The notes below the pieces were generated by a model. That model did not search any database, was not told the origin of the DNA, and was given only the letters and a program-made list of their open reading frames with translations. A program made the position numbers and the translations under genes. DNA of 64,000 nt from Brachypterus glaber (Eukaryota; Arthropoda; Insecta; Coleoptera; Kateretidae): positions 43,794,006 to 43,858,005 of the forward strand of contig OY294047.1 in the NCBI GenBank assembly GCA_958510825.1, given 5' to 3'. Positions 33,351-45,680 of the stretch are shown here, piece after piece. Positions within the stretch are counted from its first letter, which is position 1. Every line of letters starts with the position of its first letter.

Positions 33351-36300
33351 AGGGTTAAATTTCTCAAAAAACACTGAAAGAAAAATTGTTATGATCCGAA
33401 TATTTTATATATTGTTAAAATTTTAAAATAATATTTCTTTAATATTGCGCTATGATACAATCTGGCTTCACGAGATTTGGCTTCGGCAAAGTTCGGTTTG
33501 TCCTACATTTGATCGGACCCCTCCTCGGTAATTCTTGTCGGTATAACTTAAAAGTTGTCTAGTAATCTAAATGGTTTATACAAATTTAATTTATGGTCAA
33601 AATGATCGTTTCAGATGCCAGAAATAGCAATTAGCTTGCAAATTGATGAGACTGAAACTCTTTTGTCGGGGTAATTAAATATGCGCGGTACTTTTGTAGA
33701 TATTTTGCGCTAAGAGCATTGTCAAATAAATTTAATTAGTGACCTTCTTATTGAGTATATAAGCTCATGAAAAGATTCATATTTATTCAGTTTTATTCGA
33801 AGTGTCGCTATGTCAAATTCAAAAGTGAAAATGTAGTTTCTGTGAGAATTAATTTTGAGATTTATTCTTGAATTAAAAATAGTTTTTAAATTTTGAGACT
33901 CGACATAAAAATAATTTTGGACACTTATAAATACTGTTAGTATGAACACTGATAGAAATTTTGACGAATATTATTTAACTTTGAAAAATATTTTAAACTT
34001 ATTTAAATGACTTATACGAACCAGTTTTAATATACACTAAGCAAAATGTGGACAATAAATTGGGATTTGAAAATGATTGCGAATAGTTGGGATTTCAAAC
34101 ATAGAATGTTTTAATTTAGAAGTATTTAATGGAAAACTAATATATAATGGAAATTAGAATTTAAGAGCTTTGCATAGAAGTAGGACTTAGAAGTAAGATT
34201 TGATCTTTCATGTTCTTGAAGAATTTATTCACATTTATTTAATATATTATTCTTAAGTTAAGAAGAAATCGTTTAATCTGTTCCTTAAGCACCATCTCAC
34301 TAAAACTAATTAAGCTCCCGAATAAAGTGATAAGTGGTTAAGTATATTCTCCGCTCGGGTATACTTTAAATACGATAGAAGATTGTATGGCCAACCTAAC
34401 TGAGTAAGTTATAATAAAAGTTATAATTAACTGCTCGGCTATAACCGAATTATATACCACTTCACAAAATTAGTGATAGAATTCGACATCACTACATTAA
34501 TGAGAGAATTTATTACTTTACAACATTAATAGTGAAATATTTATTAGTAAAAAATCCACTTCACTACAAAATGTTATATCGATATAATGAAAAAAAATAC
34601 ATAGAAAAGTATAGAAAAGCTTACTGTTCTGACATTTTGGAAAAATTTTAGAAATATAATACATTATGCACATATTATGTGCAAATTATATTCTTGTTAT
34701 TTAGACAAAAATTAATATAATATATTATGTAAAAATTAAATAAAATTAACAATTTTATTAAATAACAGCCACACTGTAATTTTTGAGAAAACATTAAAAA
34801 ATAATTCTTATTTTAAATATTGCCTGTTTTCTATATAGTTTTCCTTCAGAAGGGGGTACATTTCCGTGGCCACATCCTTCAGATTAAACTGTTTAAAATA
34901 AATCCTTAGAGTTACTAAAGCCAATGAATCCAGCTTTGAATACATTCATTTGACTGTAATAAATTCAATTTTGACAGTTTTAAATGATCAAAAGAGAAAA
35001 CTTCCTTACGAGATTTGTATCAGGTCTTTCTTAATTGTACTTAGTATTTCAAATTAACATTTGAATATATTTTGATTTACAATAGTTATTTATATACGAA
35101 GGGACTAAACTGGCTGTTTTAGTCCTGCTGCATTAGTGTTTACTGAGCGAGCGTAGCGAGAACAGAAATTCAAGGGACTAAAACAGCCAAGTTTAGTCCT
35201 GAGGTATATACACTATTTTTTGCAGGACGAAACATAATTTAGGTAGGTAGATAAAATTAAAATTAAAAACCACGCGTCTAAAATCGGTTGTTTTATTTTC
35301 GTAATTTAATCAAGATGCCTGTAAATTGCGAAAAGTCAGTTTCATGGCTATCGCTATTTCAATTGTTTTTTAATATGGTTGACACAAACGTCAAAAAATG
35401 GACGAAGATGATAAACTTTTTGTTATAACAATGTTATTTTTAAAGGTTTTCTTTGTTAAAATTAAATAAATTGGTTTGAATCGCTAATTTATTACAAAAC
35501 ACCACCAAAACATAATTTTTGAACCAGCAAAGCACAAAGTAAGTATAATATTTTAATATTATCAAGGTTGCCGTGATTTTTATTCCCTAGGGAGAAAAAT
35601 AGCAAGTTTAGTCCCGAAAATGAAATCGTAAAATTAGGTTTCTTGGTTGTGCAAAAAATGTTTTATTGTACAAATTTTAATAACTATTTCATAAAATATT
35701 TAATTACACAGTGTAAAAAATAATTTGAATGTTTTTGTAGGAAACTTGATTACCTATTATTTGTTTTATTAGATTGTAGCTAAAAGCGTCACTTTTTGTA
35801 TGATAAATCTGTACGAAAAGTTTGATTTTTAGCACAGTGCAATAAGTATAATAGTCGATGTTGATTATAAGCTCGGGTGGCAATCTCCATAATCGCCCTA
35901 AAACAGTATTTTTCATCCCTGTATCATAAACTACTAATAATAATAAAACAAAAAATTAGACATGTTTGACGAAAACTACAAAAGACCTGAATCGTTTGAT
36001 AAAAAAATCCGTTAAAATGTTACAGGGTTCACAAACAAAGAGAAAACAGACAGACAGTAAAACAGACGTAAACAGAGAGATAGATAGACAAACTGAATAT
36101 ACTTAAATATATTTTAATACACACATTGTCACATGACATTGTAACTCTGAAAATAAAAAATAAAGATTTTTCTGTAAATTCTTATACAGGTCTTCTACAC
36201 TATATAAACATTCCCTGCAATATAATAACCAGTTGTCGATACAAGTGTTTTAAAACAAAACTGTAAAATTTTGTAAAATTTCATACCGTAATTTTAAACA

Positions 36301-36962
36301 AAAATTGTAATTTTAAAACTTGGTTTTTATTCGATGGATTCTAAAAGCGGCACTTTTTGTTCATGTTTTAAGGGCGAAAAGTTGAACTTTGTGTTCCCAG
36401 AGCCAAAAAGTTTTTTTCGCCCGCTAACTAAAACTTGTTATTTTTAAGCTTTTTAAAAGAAGATGCTTTACCTTTACTGTAATATTTATAAAGAAATATG
36501 ACCTTTTGGTCACATTTAGTCTTGAACGAACTGTTTTTTTACCAGTTACAGTTATTATAATCATTACATACAAAATAAAAATTTCTTCTATAACATAACC
36601 TGTATATATGTAATCTGATTAATCTGTATTCATACGCTAAAATAAACTAAAAACACAAAATTTCAATTGTAAATTTCAATATTTATAATATTCATAGAAC
36701 AGTTTTGGAAGTATTATTATTTTCATAACAGACACATTTTAACAGAAATTAATCACCAAGCTATAGCTTTTTTATTTTGAAAATGAAACCGCACGCAAAA
36801 GAAACGATTCAATTGTGATTTTTTTAGCAATTTGATTGGATAGCAATTTGTCATGGATTACTAGATAAGTAATAAGACAGGAAAAAGAAATATTTTTTGA
36901 AATTTATAATAGTATATTTTAATAATTTATTATAATTAGTAACAATCAAATAAAAAATATTG
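33351..36962. other. Intergenic, no gene seen
   Basis: AT-rich with scattered short frames; only the hairpin at 35.1 kb stands out. Confidence 0.45.
35091..35211. repeat. 120-bp hairpin
   Basis: GGGACTAAACTGGCTGTTTT at 35101 pairs with AAAACAGCCAAGTTTAGTCC at 35180-35199; TATATAC borders. Confidence 0.6.
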
Positions 36963-37088
36963 TATAATACACGGGCAAAAAGTTAAATTTTGATTTCGTA
37001 GGTTTATTACCCTCGGGCCGGCCCTATCGGCCGGCCCTCGGCTTCTAAAAACCTACTCAATCGAAAAAATTTTCGCCCTTGTATTATA
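36963..37088. mobile_element. GC-cored hairpin MITE
   Basis: Ends TATAATACACGGGC and inverse; the centre is GGGCCGGCCCTATCGGCCGG. It lies 300 bp upstream of the 37.4-kb exon. Confidence 0.6.
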
Positions 37089-37392
37089 AATAACTATTTA
37101 GGATCTTACGTCGTCATCTTAAAAAGGGTAAATTAAAAGTTAAATTTTCTTATTAACAAATTCTTAAACCGAATCATATGAATTTTAGAAATTATTCTCA
37201 ATATTACTCTTTAATTTTACCTCCATTTTTTACAGTGTACCCTTAAAAAGTCTTTATTAGCTTCTTCGAGATTGAAACTATGGAACTCAAAGCAATACAT
37301 ATCTTTACGGCTTATTGTGAATAAAATAATATTCACTAACCCAAAATCTCTGACATTAATGTGAGATAAGCTTAAATTTGTGATTGTTCCAG

Positions 37393-37622
37393 GTTCAACG
37401 ATAACCGGAAACCAACAACAGCAGTTGTCAGGAGTGGCGATAGGGGTCGCTGGCGTCGGTGAGCCAGCAGGACAGACACAGGATAACGGCTATTCATATC
37501 AGCAACTTTTGCAGCAAAGAGAGGAGGAAAACCGGCAGGAAGTAGAAAGACTTACTGCGGAGATACGCGCCTTAAAACTTCAACTTCTGCAATTTACAAG
37601 CAGTGAGTTTTATGCAGATTAA
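37393..37622 (+). CDS. Probable terminal exon, coiled-coil C-terminus
   Basis: GC-rich (near 50%) in AT-rich surroundings and open from an acceptor (tgattgttccag, exon from 37393 with GT completing a codon) to TAA at 37620-37622, about 76 residues. A Gln/Gly-rich linker is followed by a basic-acidic helix with heptad-like leucines (E-V-E-R-L-T-A-E-I-R-A-L-K-L-Q-L-L), probably a coiled coil. A GTGAGT donor at 37603-37608 offers an alternative internal exon ending at 37602. I do not recognise the protein. The rest of the gene must lie upstream (plus strand) but I could not identify its exons. The alternative, a retrotransposed fragment, is less likely given the clean acceptor. Confidence 0.55.
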
Positions 37623-37794
37623 ATTTAAGTTTTAACAGTTTTTTTTTCTTTTTATACTCGGAAGTTATCATGAGTTTTTAACTTTGTTTTTAGTGCAGTT
37701 TTAATTATGTTCCCTGTTGCCTTATACTACAAAACCTATAATTAAAAAAAACTGTATACCATATCGTTTTTTATTGGACCTATTATAGGATATA

Positions 37795-38325
37795 CTATAT
37801 ATATACTAATTTTCTATTTTGCAACTCTTATAAGCTCATAATCAAAAAGCATTTTGCATGTTCTTATAGGCCCATAAGAGGTCTCTACTTTTTCTTTCTT
37901 TTGGGTTGGCAACAGACAAAAGCCTATCGCTTGACGTTTTCCGTGCAAATGTCAAAGTTTAATTTTCTAAAAAATTTTGTGTTTCGGTTATTTTTTACCG
38001 TGTTAAAATTGTGGCTTGGTTACTTGTAGTGAAAAGGAGAAGACTATATGACTATAAAATATATCAAAATATCATTTGTTCTTAGAATTTTTAACAAGCC
38101 GAAAACTGTAATGCCAACCCGAAACAAAAATCCCCAAATCAGTCATCAATTTAAATGTGTTTTTTAAATTTTATATCAAAATAGAAAAAATTGTATAAAG
38201 CACTTGTTTTATAACACGTTTTTAGCCAACTAGTACTTTAGAAAACTCGCCGCAAGCGGTTCGTTTTTTAAACTTGTAATGGTGCTCTAAAGTATGTTAT
38301 GAAACTAGTACTTTAATATACTATA
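37795..38325 (+). mobile_element. Repeat family E, copy 2
   Basis: From ATTTTGCAACTCTTATAAGC to ACTAGTACTTTAATATAC, with a terminal hairpin containing CTCGCCGCAAGCGG. Lies just downstream of the 37.4-kb exon. Confidence 0.65.
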
Positions 38326-38723
38326 ATATTTTAATTAATAGTTATTTAAGTATTAAGGGAAGTAAGTGCATATAACTGGTTGAGAATTATTTTTGAGATT
38401 GAGACGAGGTCGAAATTTCCAATACTATCCAAAACTGGTAAAGCACTTAATGGCCGTGATGCTTATTACGTTTTTTGCACGATTTAACAAAATAAACAAT
38501 AATAAGATTTATAAAAGTGAAATTAAAACGTACAATTTATTTTATTGTAAAAATCAAGTCAGTACCTTTGATAAAATTTAACCCTAACAACGGGTTGCTA
38601 CGTATAATAAATAAACAATGCTAAATTCCTAATTTTGTTTAACGTTTGTCTTGTGTGCCAATTAATATCTTTGTAAAATAAACATTTTTTTGTAAAAAAG
38701 ACGTCAAGATGAAAATTTTGATC

Positions 38724-38757
38724 TACTCATATCAGTAACTTTTGCTGCAAAGTGGAA
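38724..38757 (+). repeat. Echo of the 37.4-kb exon
   Basis: About 34 bp (CTACTCATATCAGTAACTTT onward) closely match 37491-37524 inside the exon. A small duplication or pseudo-exon; the reading frame is not kept after it. Confidence 0.45.
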
Positions 38758-38892
38758 AATAAAATTAATATAAACCAATTAAAATGGTTGTTAATACGGT
38801 TTAGGTTTTTGTTATAATAATTTGGTATTCTTTGAAACGCAGATTTTTGTGTTATTATAACAATAATTATTATAGCAATGGGCCCTTAATTA

Positions 38893-39053
38893 TTAAGGAC
38901 CTATTTATAAATACGATCTAAAAACGTAAACTTAAAATCCTAAGAAATGCAGTACGCTGATTGGTTCAACTTTGAAATTGAACCAATCAGCGTACTGCAT
39001 TTCTTACGATTTTACGTTTACGTTTTTACGTCGTATTTGTAAATAGGTCTTAA
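38893..39053. mobile_element. 161-bp hairpin MITE, TTAA borders
   Basis: Nearly perfect hairpin (GCAGTACGCTGATTGGTTCA / inverse), TTAA at both ends. It sits about 60 bp downstream of the acidic terminal exon. Confidence 0.7.
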
Positions 39054-39112
39054 CAATAAAAAATATAGCTTGTCTTTTACAACCATTTACCTTTTCCTAA
39101 AAAAATTGAATC

Positions 39113-39199
39113 TTATTCCTCTTCCATCTCTTCTTCCGCTTTTTTATCTTCACCTTCTACTTCTTTGTCGTGGTACTCTATTTTACGGTATTGAAATGC
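39113..39199 (-). CDS. Probable terminal exon with acidic C-terminus
   Basis: On the minus strand, after a long pyrimidine tract ending cagatag, an open stretch of 28 codons ends in TAA at 39115-39113. The last 20 residues are highly acidic (E-V-E-G-E-D-K-K-A-E-E-E-M-E-E-E). The nearest acceptor, ctcag four bases upstream, would give early stops in all phases, so the atag acceptor is needed for this reading. The gene would extend to higher coordinates. No family recognised. Confidence 0.4.
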   Translation of the reverse strand, partial: AFQYRKIEYHDKEVEGEDKKAEEEMEEE

Positions 39200-39587
39200 C
39201 TATCTGAGAAAAGAAATAAATGAAAAATTACATATTTTTATAATTTCTTATGTAAACAAAGTTTTCTCTAGCTCGTCTAAGATTTGTGTCTAGAAAAGTT
39301 TATATAGGGAAATACACACTAAAAGTAAATAAAAATCGCAATAACGTTCCACGTATAATAAACGCTAATCTTTATTGATATTTTACGGCGTATTTGAAAT
39401 TTAATTTTGTTTACTTTGTATCATTAAATAACGTTTATAGCAGTGCTTTATGTATGCAAATATTATTAAGTTAATTTATTTAATAATGCAAATAAAATTT
39501 CATATAAAATTTTAAGTACTTGCGAATACAAAAAACAATCTATGTACACTTATAAAAAAAAGTTTTTTAATAATTTCTAAGCATAGG

Positions 39588-41056
39588 TAAGGTAAAACAC
39601 CCAATAGTTGACACTACCCCAATAGTTGACAGTTTTAAATAAAACAACCTAAAATAAGATTACATTACATTTATTGAGGCGAAATAAATAATAAATGGGC
39701 ACCTAGTACCATCTAGTCTTAGAATTTGCAACTGAAGATCTCGTGATGAGTTGCGTTTTAATATGGCAGGTAATTTTTTAGTGGAGTTTTTTTGTTCTCA
39801 TTTTTTTACAGTTTCTTAAGACAAGTGCTAAGAAATTGGGTGTCAACCATTAGATTCAAAAATCAACAAATTTTAATAGTTGACAGCTAATTTTACGGCT
39901 CGTGGGGATCATTTAAAATACTGTATTATACACCTCAGGGTGACCACAAGTTTTTTCAAATTAAGATTCCCTCATTTTTTCCTGATTCTTCCCTGATTTT
40001 TTCATGATGCTTTCCTGATTCTTCTCTGAACTCCCTGATAAAAATTAAAAATTTTCCCTGATTTTAGTACAGATCATGAACGTAGAGATACAAAAAAAGT
40101 TTTTGAAGCCAATATTCGTAAAAAATTTGAACATCCTGTTTTATTTTTGATTTATGATTTTTTATTTTTTTCAACTTTTTTTCTGTAAAACTGATCTATG
40201 GATTGGTAGAACTCTATGAATAAAAACTTGTTTTAGTAATAGTTTATCATGTACACCACAGCTTTTTTTCAGTTTCCCTGATTTTTTACAGTTGATCAAA
40301 TTACCTGACTTTTCCCTGATTTCCCTGTTTTCCCTGATCTGTGGACACCTGCACATTTAATTAAGATCTAAATGTGGATGGGTGTTTTAAGATAAAATTA
40401 ATGTTTTTTTTTATAATTCCAATAAAAAATAAAATATATCAAAGTATTTTAACTATAATGCTCATTTCTTATTTTTCGTATTTGGCTAAGAACTTCACTT
40501 CAGTTTTGTAAGTTATTGTACAATTCTGTTTAACCTCTAGTCGCAAAGCATTTAGAGATAAGATAAGATTTAGAGCTTTAAAGTTAATAGGAAATTTTAC
40601 GTCAACTATTGGTTAAAATAGTGTCAACTATTGGTGCTTTGATATCGTTTTGTAAAACTTGATGAATTTAAATAAAAATATAACTTTACTGGCATTCTTT
40701 TAAATAAAAACAGTAATTTATAAGTTACATTTTTAAAGCATTATGCTTTTAAAGTAATATTTCTTTTAAAATAAAAGAAAAATATGTTATGTCGACTATT
40801 AGATATGTTATGTGCCAACTATTGGTAAATTAATTTATTACCCCTGTCAACTTAATAATTTTTACAGGGTCTACAAAAAAATTAAAAAAATTTGTTTGTA
40901 TTATCACATTCAAACATTTTGGTACTAATATAAAAAGAAAACATCTAACTAAACACATGTATTCAATAAAATATAAAAAAAAATATTAGATAAAATTTTA
41001 TTAAAAAACATTATAGAAATTTTCTTAGACTGTTAACTATTGGGTGTTTTACCTTA
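39588..41056. mobile_element. ~1.47-kb TIR element with repeated GTCAACTATTGG motifs
   Basis: TIR TAAGGTAAAACACCCAATAG / inverse. The 12-mer or close variants recur at about 39601, 39619, 39842, 39875, 40601, 40623, 40791, 40814 and 41030, on both strands and clustered toward the ends, as transposase sites often are. No transposase frame. Contains a nested element at 39936-40351. Confidence 0.65.
39936..40351. mobile_element. Nested hAT-like MITE with CCCTGATT repeats
   Basis: Ends CAGGGTGACCAC and GTGGACACCTG. About a dozen TCCCTGATT-like words inside. No clean 8-bp TSD, so the hAT assignment is tentative. Confidence 0.5.
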
Positions 41057-41394
41057 AATTTTTTATTCTTAAAAAAATAAATAATACTAAAGTATATTTC
41101 TCCGTATATTGACCCCCTAACCGTCCTTTCAGATGTTTTGCCCACGTACGAAGGAAAAAATAATGGTTTTGGCCACTCTAAGATATAATATTTTAATATG
41201 CATTCTGAATAGGAGTTAATTATGCTAAAAAGTTGCCAAAATGTTTAAGGTCGATTAAAATAAAAAAAAAAAGAGTCTTTTAAATCCAAGACAAAACAAC
41301 AATGAAGGGTGCATAAATTATAATCGAATATTAAAAGAAAGTTTAGTAAAGTTTAGATGACTGCAAAAAATAAATATACACGGAAAAAAATTCT

Positions 41395-41590
41395 TCCCAG
41401 ATAGCACAAAGTGATACTATGAACGTCCAATGGACGTATGTTCATGGACGGCTGTATGTCCATAAGATGCCCGTTTTTTCTTTATGGACGTCCCATGGAC
41501 ATCCGTTCAGAGTCCAGATGACACAACTGTGGACATCCATAAGGTGTCCCTTCAAACCATCCATCCAGCATCCATAGGACTTGCATTTTG
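41395..41590 (+). repeat. Repeat with TGGACGTCC-type words
   Basis: Starts CCAGATAGCACAAAG. Multiple words such as CAATGGACGT, CATGGACATCC and TGTCCATAAG within 190 bp. Confidence 0.5.
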
Positions 41591-41654
41591 CTTACTAAAC
41601 TGGTTTTTGCCACTGTGAAAAACTGTTATTTAACTTGCAATGTTTGTTGTTGTT

Positions 41655-42295
41655 TGTTTGTTTAGGGCAAATCTGCAAAAGGCTTTTTCGACCACTTAGA
41701 ATATATATATTAGTTCTTAGTAAGCTAAAATTTGGTACTCATGCTCGTCTGGCAATACAATTTTATATAAAATTTAAAAAATCCATTTATTACCCACGAG
41801 ATAATTTAAAACTAAAATTAGGTTACATACTCATCCAGTAATAATCAAATTTTAAAATAAATTTTACATCCCCCCTTATCTTCCCATCACCCCCATACGC
41901 GTATAAGACTATAGTCTTTTACTTATAACTTTATAACTTATAAGTTCACCCTCTCTCTGTTTCACCCACTTAAAATAAATGTAGAGAGCTGACATTATCG
42001 GCGTAAAATGGACACTGAATGGACGTCCACTAATAGTCGTTGTTGTTGAGAGGGCCCTTCAGAGTTAACTTAGCCGCATGGGGGGTGATGGGGGGGGGTT
42101 GACGGTTGTTTTTTTTATAGTAAAATTTTATTATTACGGGATGAGTACGTAACACAATTTTAATTTTAAATTAACTCACGTTAAATTTAATATTAAATTA
42201 TTTTGTTAGGGAAGATAAGCATGTATACCAAATTTCAGCTCTCTAAGTCTATTCTAAGTGGGTGAAAAAGCATTTGGCAAATTTGAGGACAAATA
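41655..42295. mobile_element. 640-bp diverged foldback
   Basis: Inverted pairs include CCACTTAGAATA (41692 / 42250), AGCTxAAATTTGGTA (41725 / 42225), TACATACTCATCC (41824 / 42140) and CATCACCCCCAT (41886 / 42080). Confidence 0.5.
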
Positions 42296-42412
42296 TACCT
42301 ACATATATATATATGGAAGTGAAGTGAATAGAAGGGTTTTAAAAAGAAAACTAATTTTAGTTTTTAAATAATCCGTGCCAAGAACGGGCTTCACGGGTAG
42401 TTAATTATTAAA

Positions 42413-42676
42413 TTACCAAAAAATACTAACTATTGTTTTGTCACAAAATTTAATAATAACCACACAGTAAATAACGTCTAAAGTTTCAAACATAAATTTA
42501 ATATTTGATATTATATCCACTAACACTTGGGGGATTTGATGATGGCATATAAGACTATAAGTTTCGGGTAAGTGCCACGCCATTGTAACATAAGAGCAGG
42601 TCCTCAATCCATAATGGGCATACTTTACAAGTGATAACAACCTTGGGTCAACCACTTCAACACTCTCGAGGAAAAT
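42413..42676 (-). CDS. Unassigned minus-strand frame, possible exon
   Basis: Open from a plausible acceptor (tttctgctag, near 42685) through E-V-V-D-P-R-L-L-S-L-V-K-Y-A-H-Y-G-L to TAA at 42413. The first 60 residues look protein-like and are richer in GC than the surroundings; the last 25 look like translated AT-rich DNA. No good donor is visible. It could belong to the gene ending at 39113, or be chance. Confidence 0.22.
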   Translation of the reverse strand: MFLESVEVVDPRLLSLVKYAHYGLRTCSYVTMAWHLPETYSLICHHQIPQVLVDIISNIKFMFETLDVIYCVVIIKFCDKTIVSIFW

Positions 42677-43900
42677 GTCTAGCAGAAACAGACGAAAACT
42701 ATAAAATTACTACCAATCATAAGTGTACTCACGTCAAAAAAGTAAAGGAGGGTATTGTATTTTGGGCTAAATCGCCTGCATAAATAAGACTTTACATGCT
42801 TATATATACATAATAAAAATACATAGCCAAAATTTTAGCCCTTTTTACATCCCGGAACATACTTTGATTAGTTATTTTAATTACGAATTTTGACATATGT
42901 CACTGCACGATTTGGCGTCATTGCACCTAATGAAACTTTAAGTTTCAAGCGTCATGTCGTCAAAATAAAAATAACTTTGCACATTTACTACTACAGTGGG
43001 GCCAACGGAAAGGGTCTGTGTTGTGTTCACTGCTCTTGACTAAAAAATTAAAATATTTTGTTGTGTTTTATTAGTTTTTACGGATTTAACATGCTGTAAC
43101 TCAATGTTTAATTAGGCTGGACTTATGTGACTAGTTTCTTAAGCTTCAGTACTATTATGGAGTTATTTTTAAGGTATTTTTACTATAATAACATTTTAAG
43201 CAAACCAGCAGCTTCAACCCAAGCAAAGTATGCGTTCAACGTGTTAAAGAAGTTTATTTCCATGATATGACTAGACTAGATGACTAGATTATAAAAAAGT
43301 CTCACATAGACTTTTAACTTAAATGAATATATTTGATCAATATTATACATTCTACCTTAATGTTATTATGTTGGTTTTTAGATAAACAAAAAATATTACT
43401 TTTTTCCATATGATAAATAGTCATATTTAGAGCAAGAATAATGCGTTGTTGTCGGATTCACGATAACAAATAATTCCTGAGTTTTTATTTTTTTTTTTCA
43501 TTTTGTTATTTATAAACAAATAAACTTGGTACACAGTTTTTTATAATTTCTTTTTATCATTTTGCACTTTTTTAAACAAAAACATATCTTTCATGGCAGA
43601 AGTACACCAATGTATAATATAGTTATAGGCTGTTCCAGTAAATTTGTACAATAAAAGTAATATCGAAACTGCTTGGAGAATTGTAATAGCTAAGAAATAA
43701 AATCATAGTTTCCAAATCCATTTTTGTGCTTTTGGGGACTATAAGACAAAATATCTCTATCTCAGACGAATGTGTCTGGATTTTGCAAGTGTGCATTACT
43801 TTTTAAACCACCAGTACTGCAGTAGTATAGCTTAGACCCTGAGATTTTTACGTTCTAGTATACACGATGTTTGCAGTGTTTTGGCATTAAATAAAAGGGA

Positions 43901-44567
43901 ATAATTGTGGAGCAAACATGCAAAAACCGATAATTCCACTTTTTGCATATTTTGATCGATTCTTACTAATTTTGTAGCGCTTTCTTGATATAGCGCATCA
44001 TATACAAGCAAAAGCCGATTATTCCCCTTTAAAATTTTATACTAAAGTAACTAGTTCAAGCAAATACCGATAAATCCATATTTTAACTGACTGAAGAGCA
44101 ATAGGCTGTCCATATTTAATTTTTCTAAAAAAGAGTTTTTGAGTTTTATTCTTTATCTTTAAGATTTTTTTCCTAGAATGCTTTTGTTTTGTTAAATGCA
44201 CCGATAATAAAAATATTTTTTTGTGTTATTTGGTTTATTTTCAATCCAACATTATGAAAAATTAAGGTAAGTGACTAGTGCGGTAGCATAATCTACTACT
44301 TGAATCAGAAATTCAGCCAAAAACCGATACCTAAACGAGCCGATAAATTTCTGATTTCATGCAAAAACCGATAAATAAAAAAAAAATAAAAAAAAGTATG
44401 AAAAAAGTTATAATATCGAAAGTTAGACATTATAAATGAACAGTTTTCGCCATTTTTAGGATTTTTTTATTTTTTTTTGGGATTACGCTGTCCAAGTTTT
44501 CTGCTAATATCTCAAAATTGGATAACATGGATTTATCGGTTTTTGCATGTTTGCTCCACAATTCTAC
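43901..44567. mobile_element. Foldback with repeated CAAAAACCGATAAAT motifs
   Basis: TIR GGAATAATTGTGGAGCAAAC / inverse. The motif or variants appear at about 43921, 43999, 44059, 44313, 44360 and inverted at 44531. No transposase. Confidence 0.6.
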
Positions 44568-44668
44568 ATCACAAGACATGAAAAACCAATAAACATATGT
44601 CCCGAAATAAGCCGTACGACCCTTTAAAGATGGACATATTAAATAGGAAACCAAAAAAGCACCAATAA

Positions 44669-45392
44669 AATTTTAATCCTGCAGGGCAATTCTTCATTTA
44701 AAACTAAGTAAAAAAAATATTATTCACGGAAACAGCTTAATTTATTATTAAAAAAGTAATAGCCTTTTAAAAAGTAACATTTTTGGTGGCACAAAATGTT
44801 ACTTCCAGTTAATTGCTATATGACATTTTTTAGGTATTTTACGTATTTTATGTAAGAAATCAATATTTTTTACAAAAAATCCAACAAAAAATACACATAT
44901 TACGTTCCCTTAAAGGGGACGTTCAAGTATTACGTAACGCGAATTGTACCAAAATTCATACACTTTACTCCCCGCGTTAATAAATGCTGTAGAGATTTTA
45001 TATTTTGGCTACCCCCCTAACACACTCCCCATTGGGGGGGGGTAGCCAAAACATGAAATCTCTACAGCCTTTAATAACGCCAGAAACGGGGTATATATAA
45101 ATATGAATTTTGGTACAATTTGCGTTACGTAATACTTGAACGTCCCCTTTAAGGGAACGTAATATGTGTATTTTTTGTTGGATTTTTTGTAAAAAATATT
45201 GATTTCTTACATAAAATACGTAAAATACATAAAAAATGTCATATAGCAATTAACTGGAAGTAACATTTTGTGCCACCAAAAATGTTACTTTTTAAAAGGC
45301 TATTACTTTTTTAATAATAAATTAAGCTGTTTCCGTGAATAATATTTTTTTTACTTAGTTTTAAATGAAGAATTGCCCTGCAGGATTAAAAT
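44669..45392. mobile_element. Near-perfect 724-bp inverted repeat
   Basis: Outer ~290 bp of each arm are almost identical (I count about one difference), from TTTTAATCCTGCAGGGCAAT to GGGGACGTTCAAGTATTACG. The inner ~70 bp are clearly diverged around a C/G-run centre. A relative of the inner part is at 18340-18424. Confidence 0.8.
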
Positions 45393-45504
45393 TACCTAAA
45401 AAGGTTTGGGGCAAAAATGTGTTAAGCCTCACATATTTTGTCTTGGCACGCCTCTGGATAGATTCAGAAAATTAAGTTAACATACACTAATTGCCTTTAT
45501 ATGT

Positions 45505-45680
45505 AAATGCTAGTATATGCGCAAAACCTTATCGCTCTAGCTCAAAGGGTACCAGAGTTATTAATTAAAAACCTTATATTTAGTACATATTTAAAAGTCG
45601 TAACTCTCTTAGGGTTCCTTTCCGGACCTATGTTCCTATGCTGGTTTTTCATGTTTCTTGATGTAGAATCATCCTCTTTA
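45505..45680 (+). repeat. Decayed CAGGGTG-family arm
   Basis: Same word order: GCAAAACCT, TCAAAGGGTxCC, GAGTTATTAA, TGATGTAGAATCATC. Confidence 0.5.
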
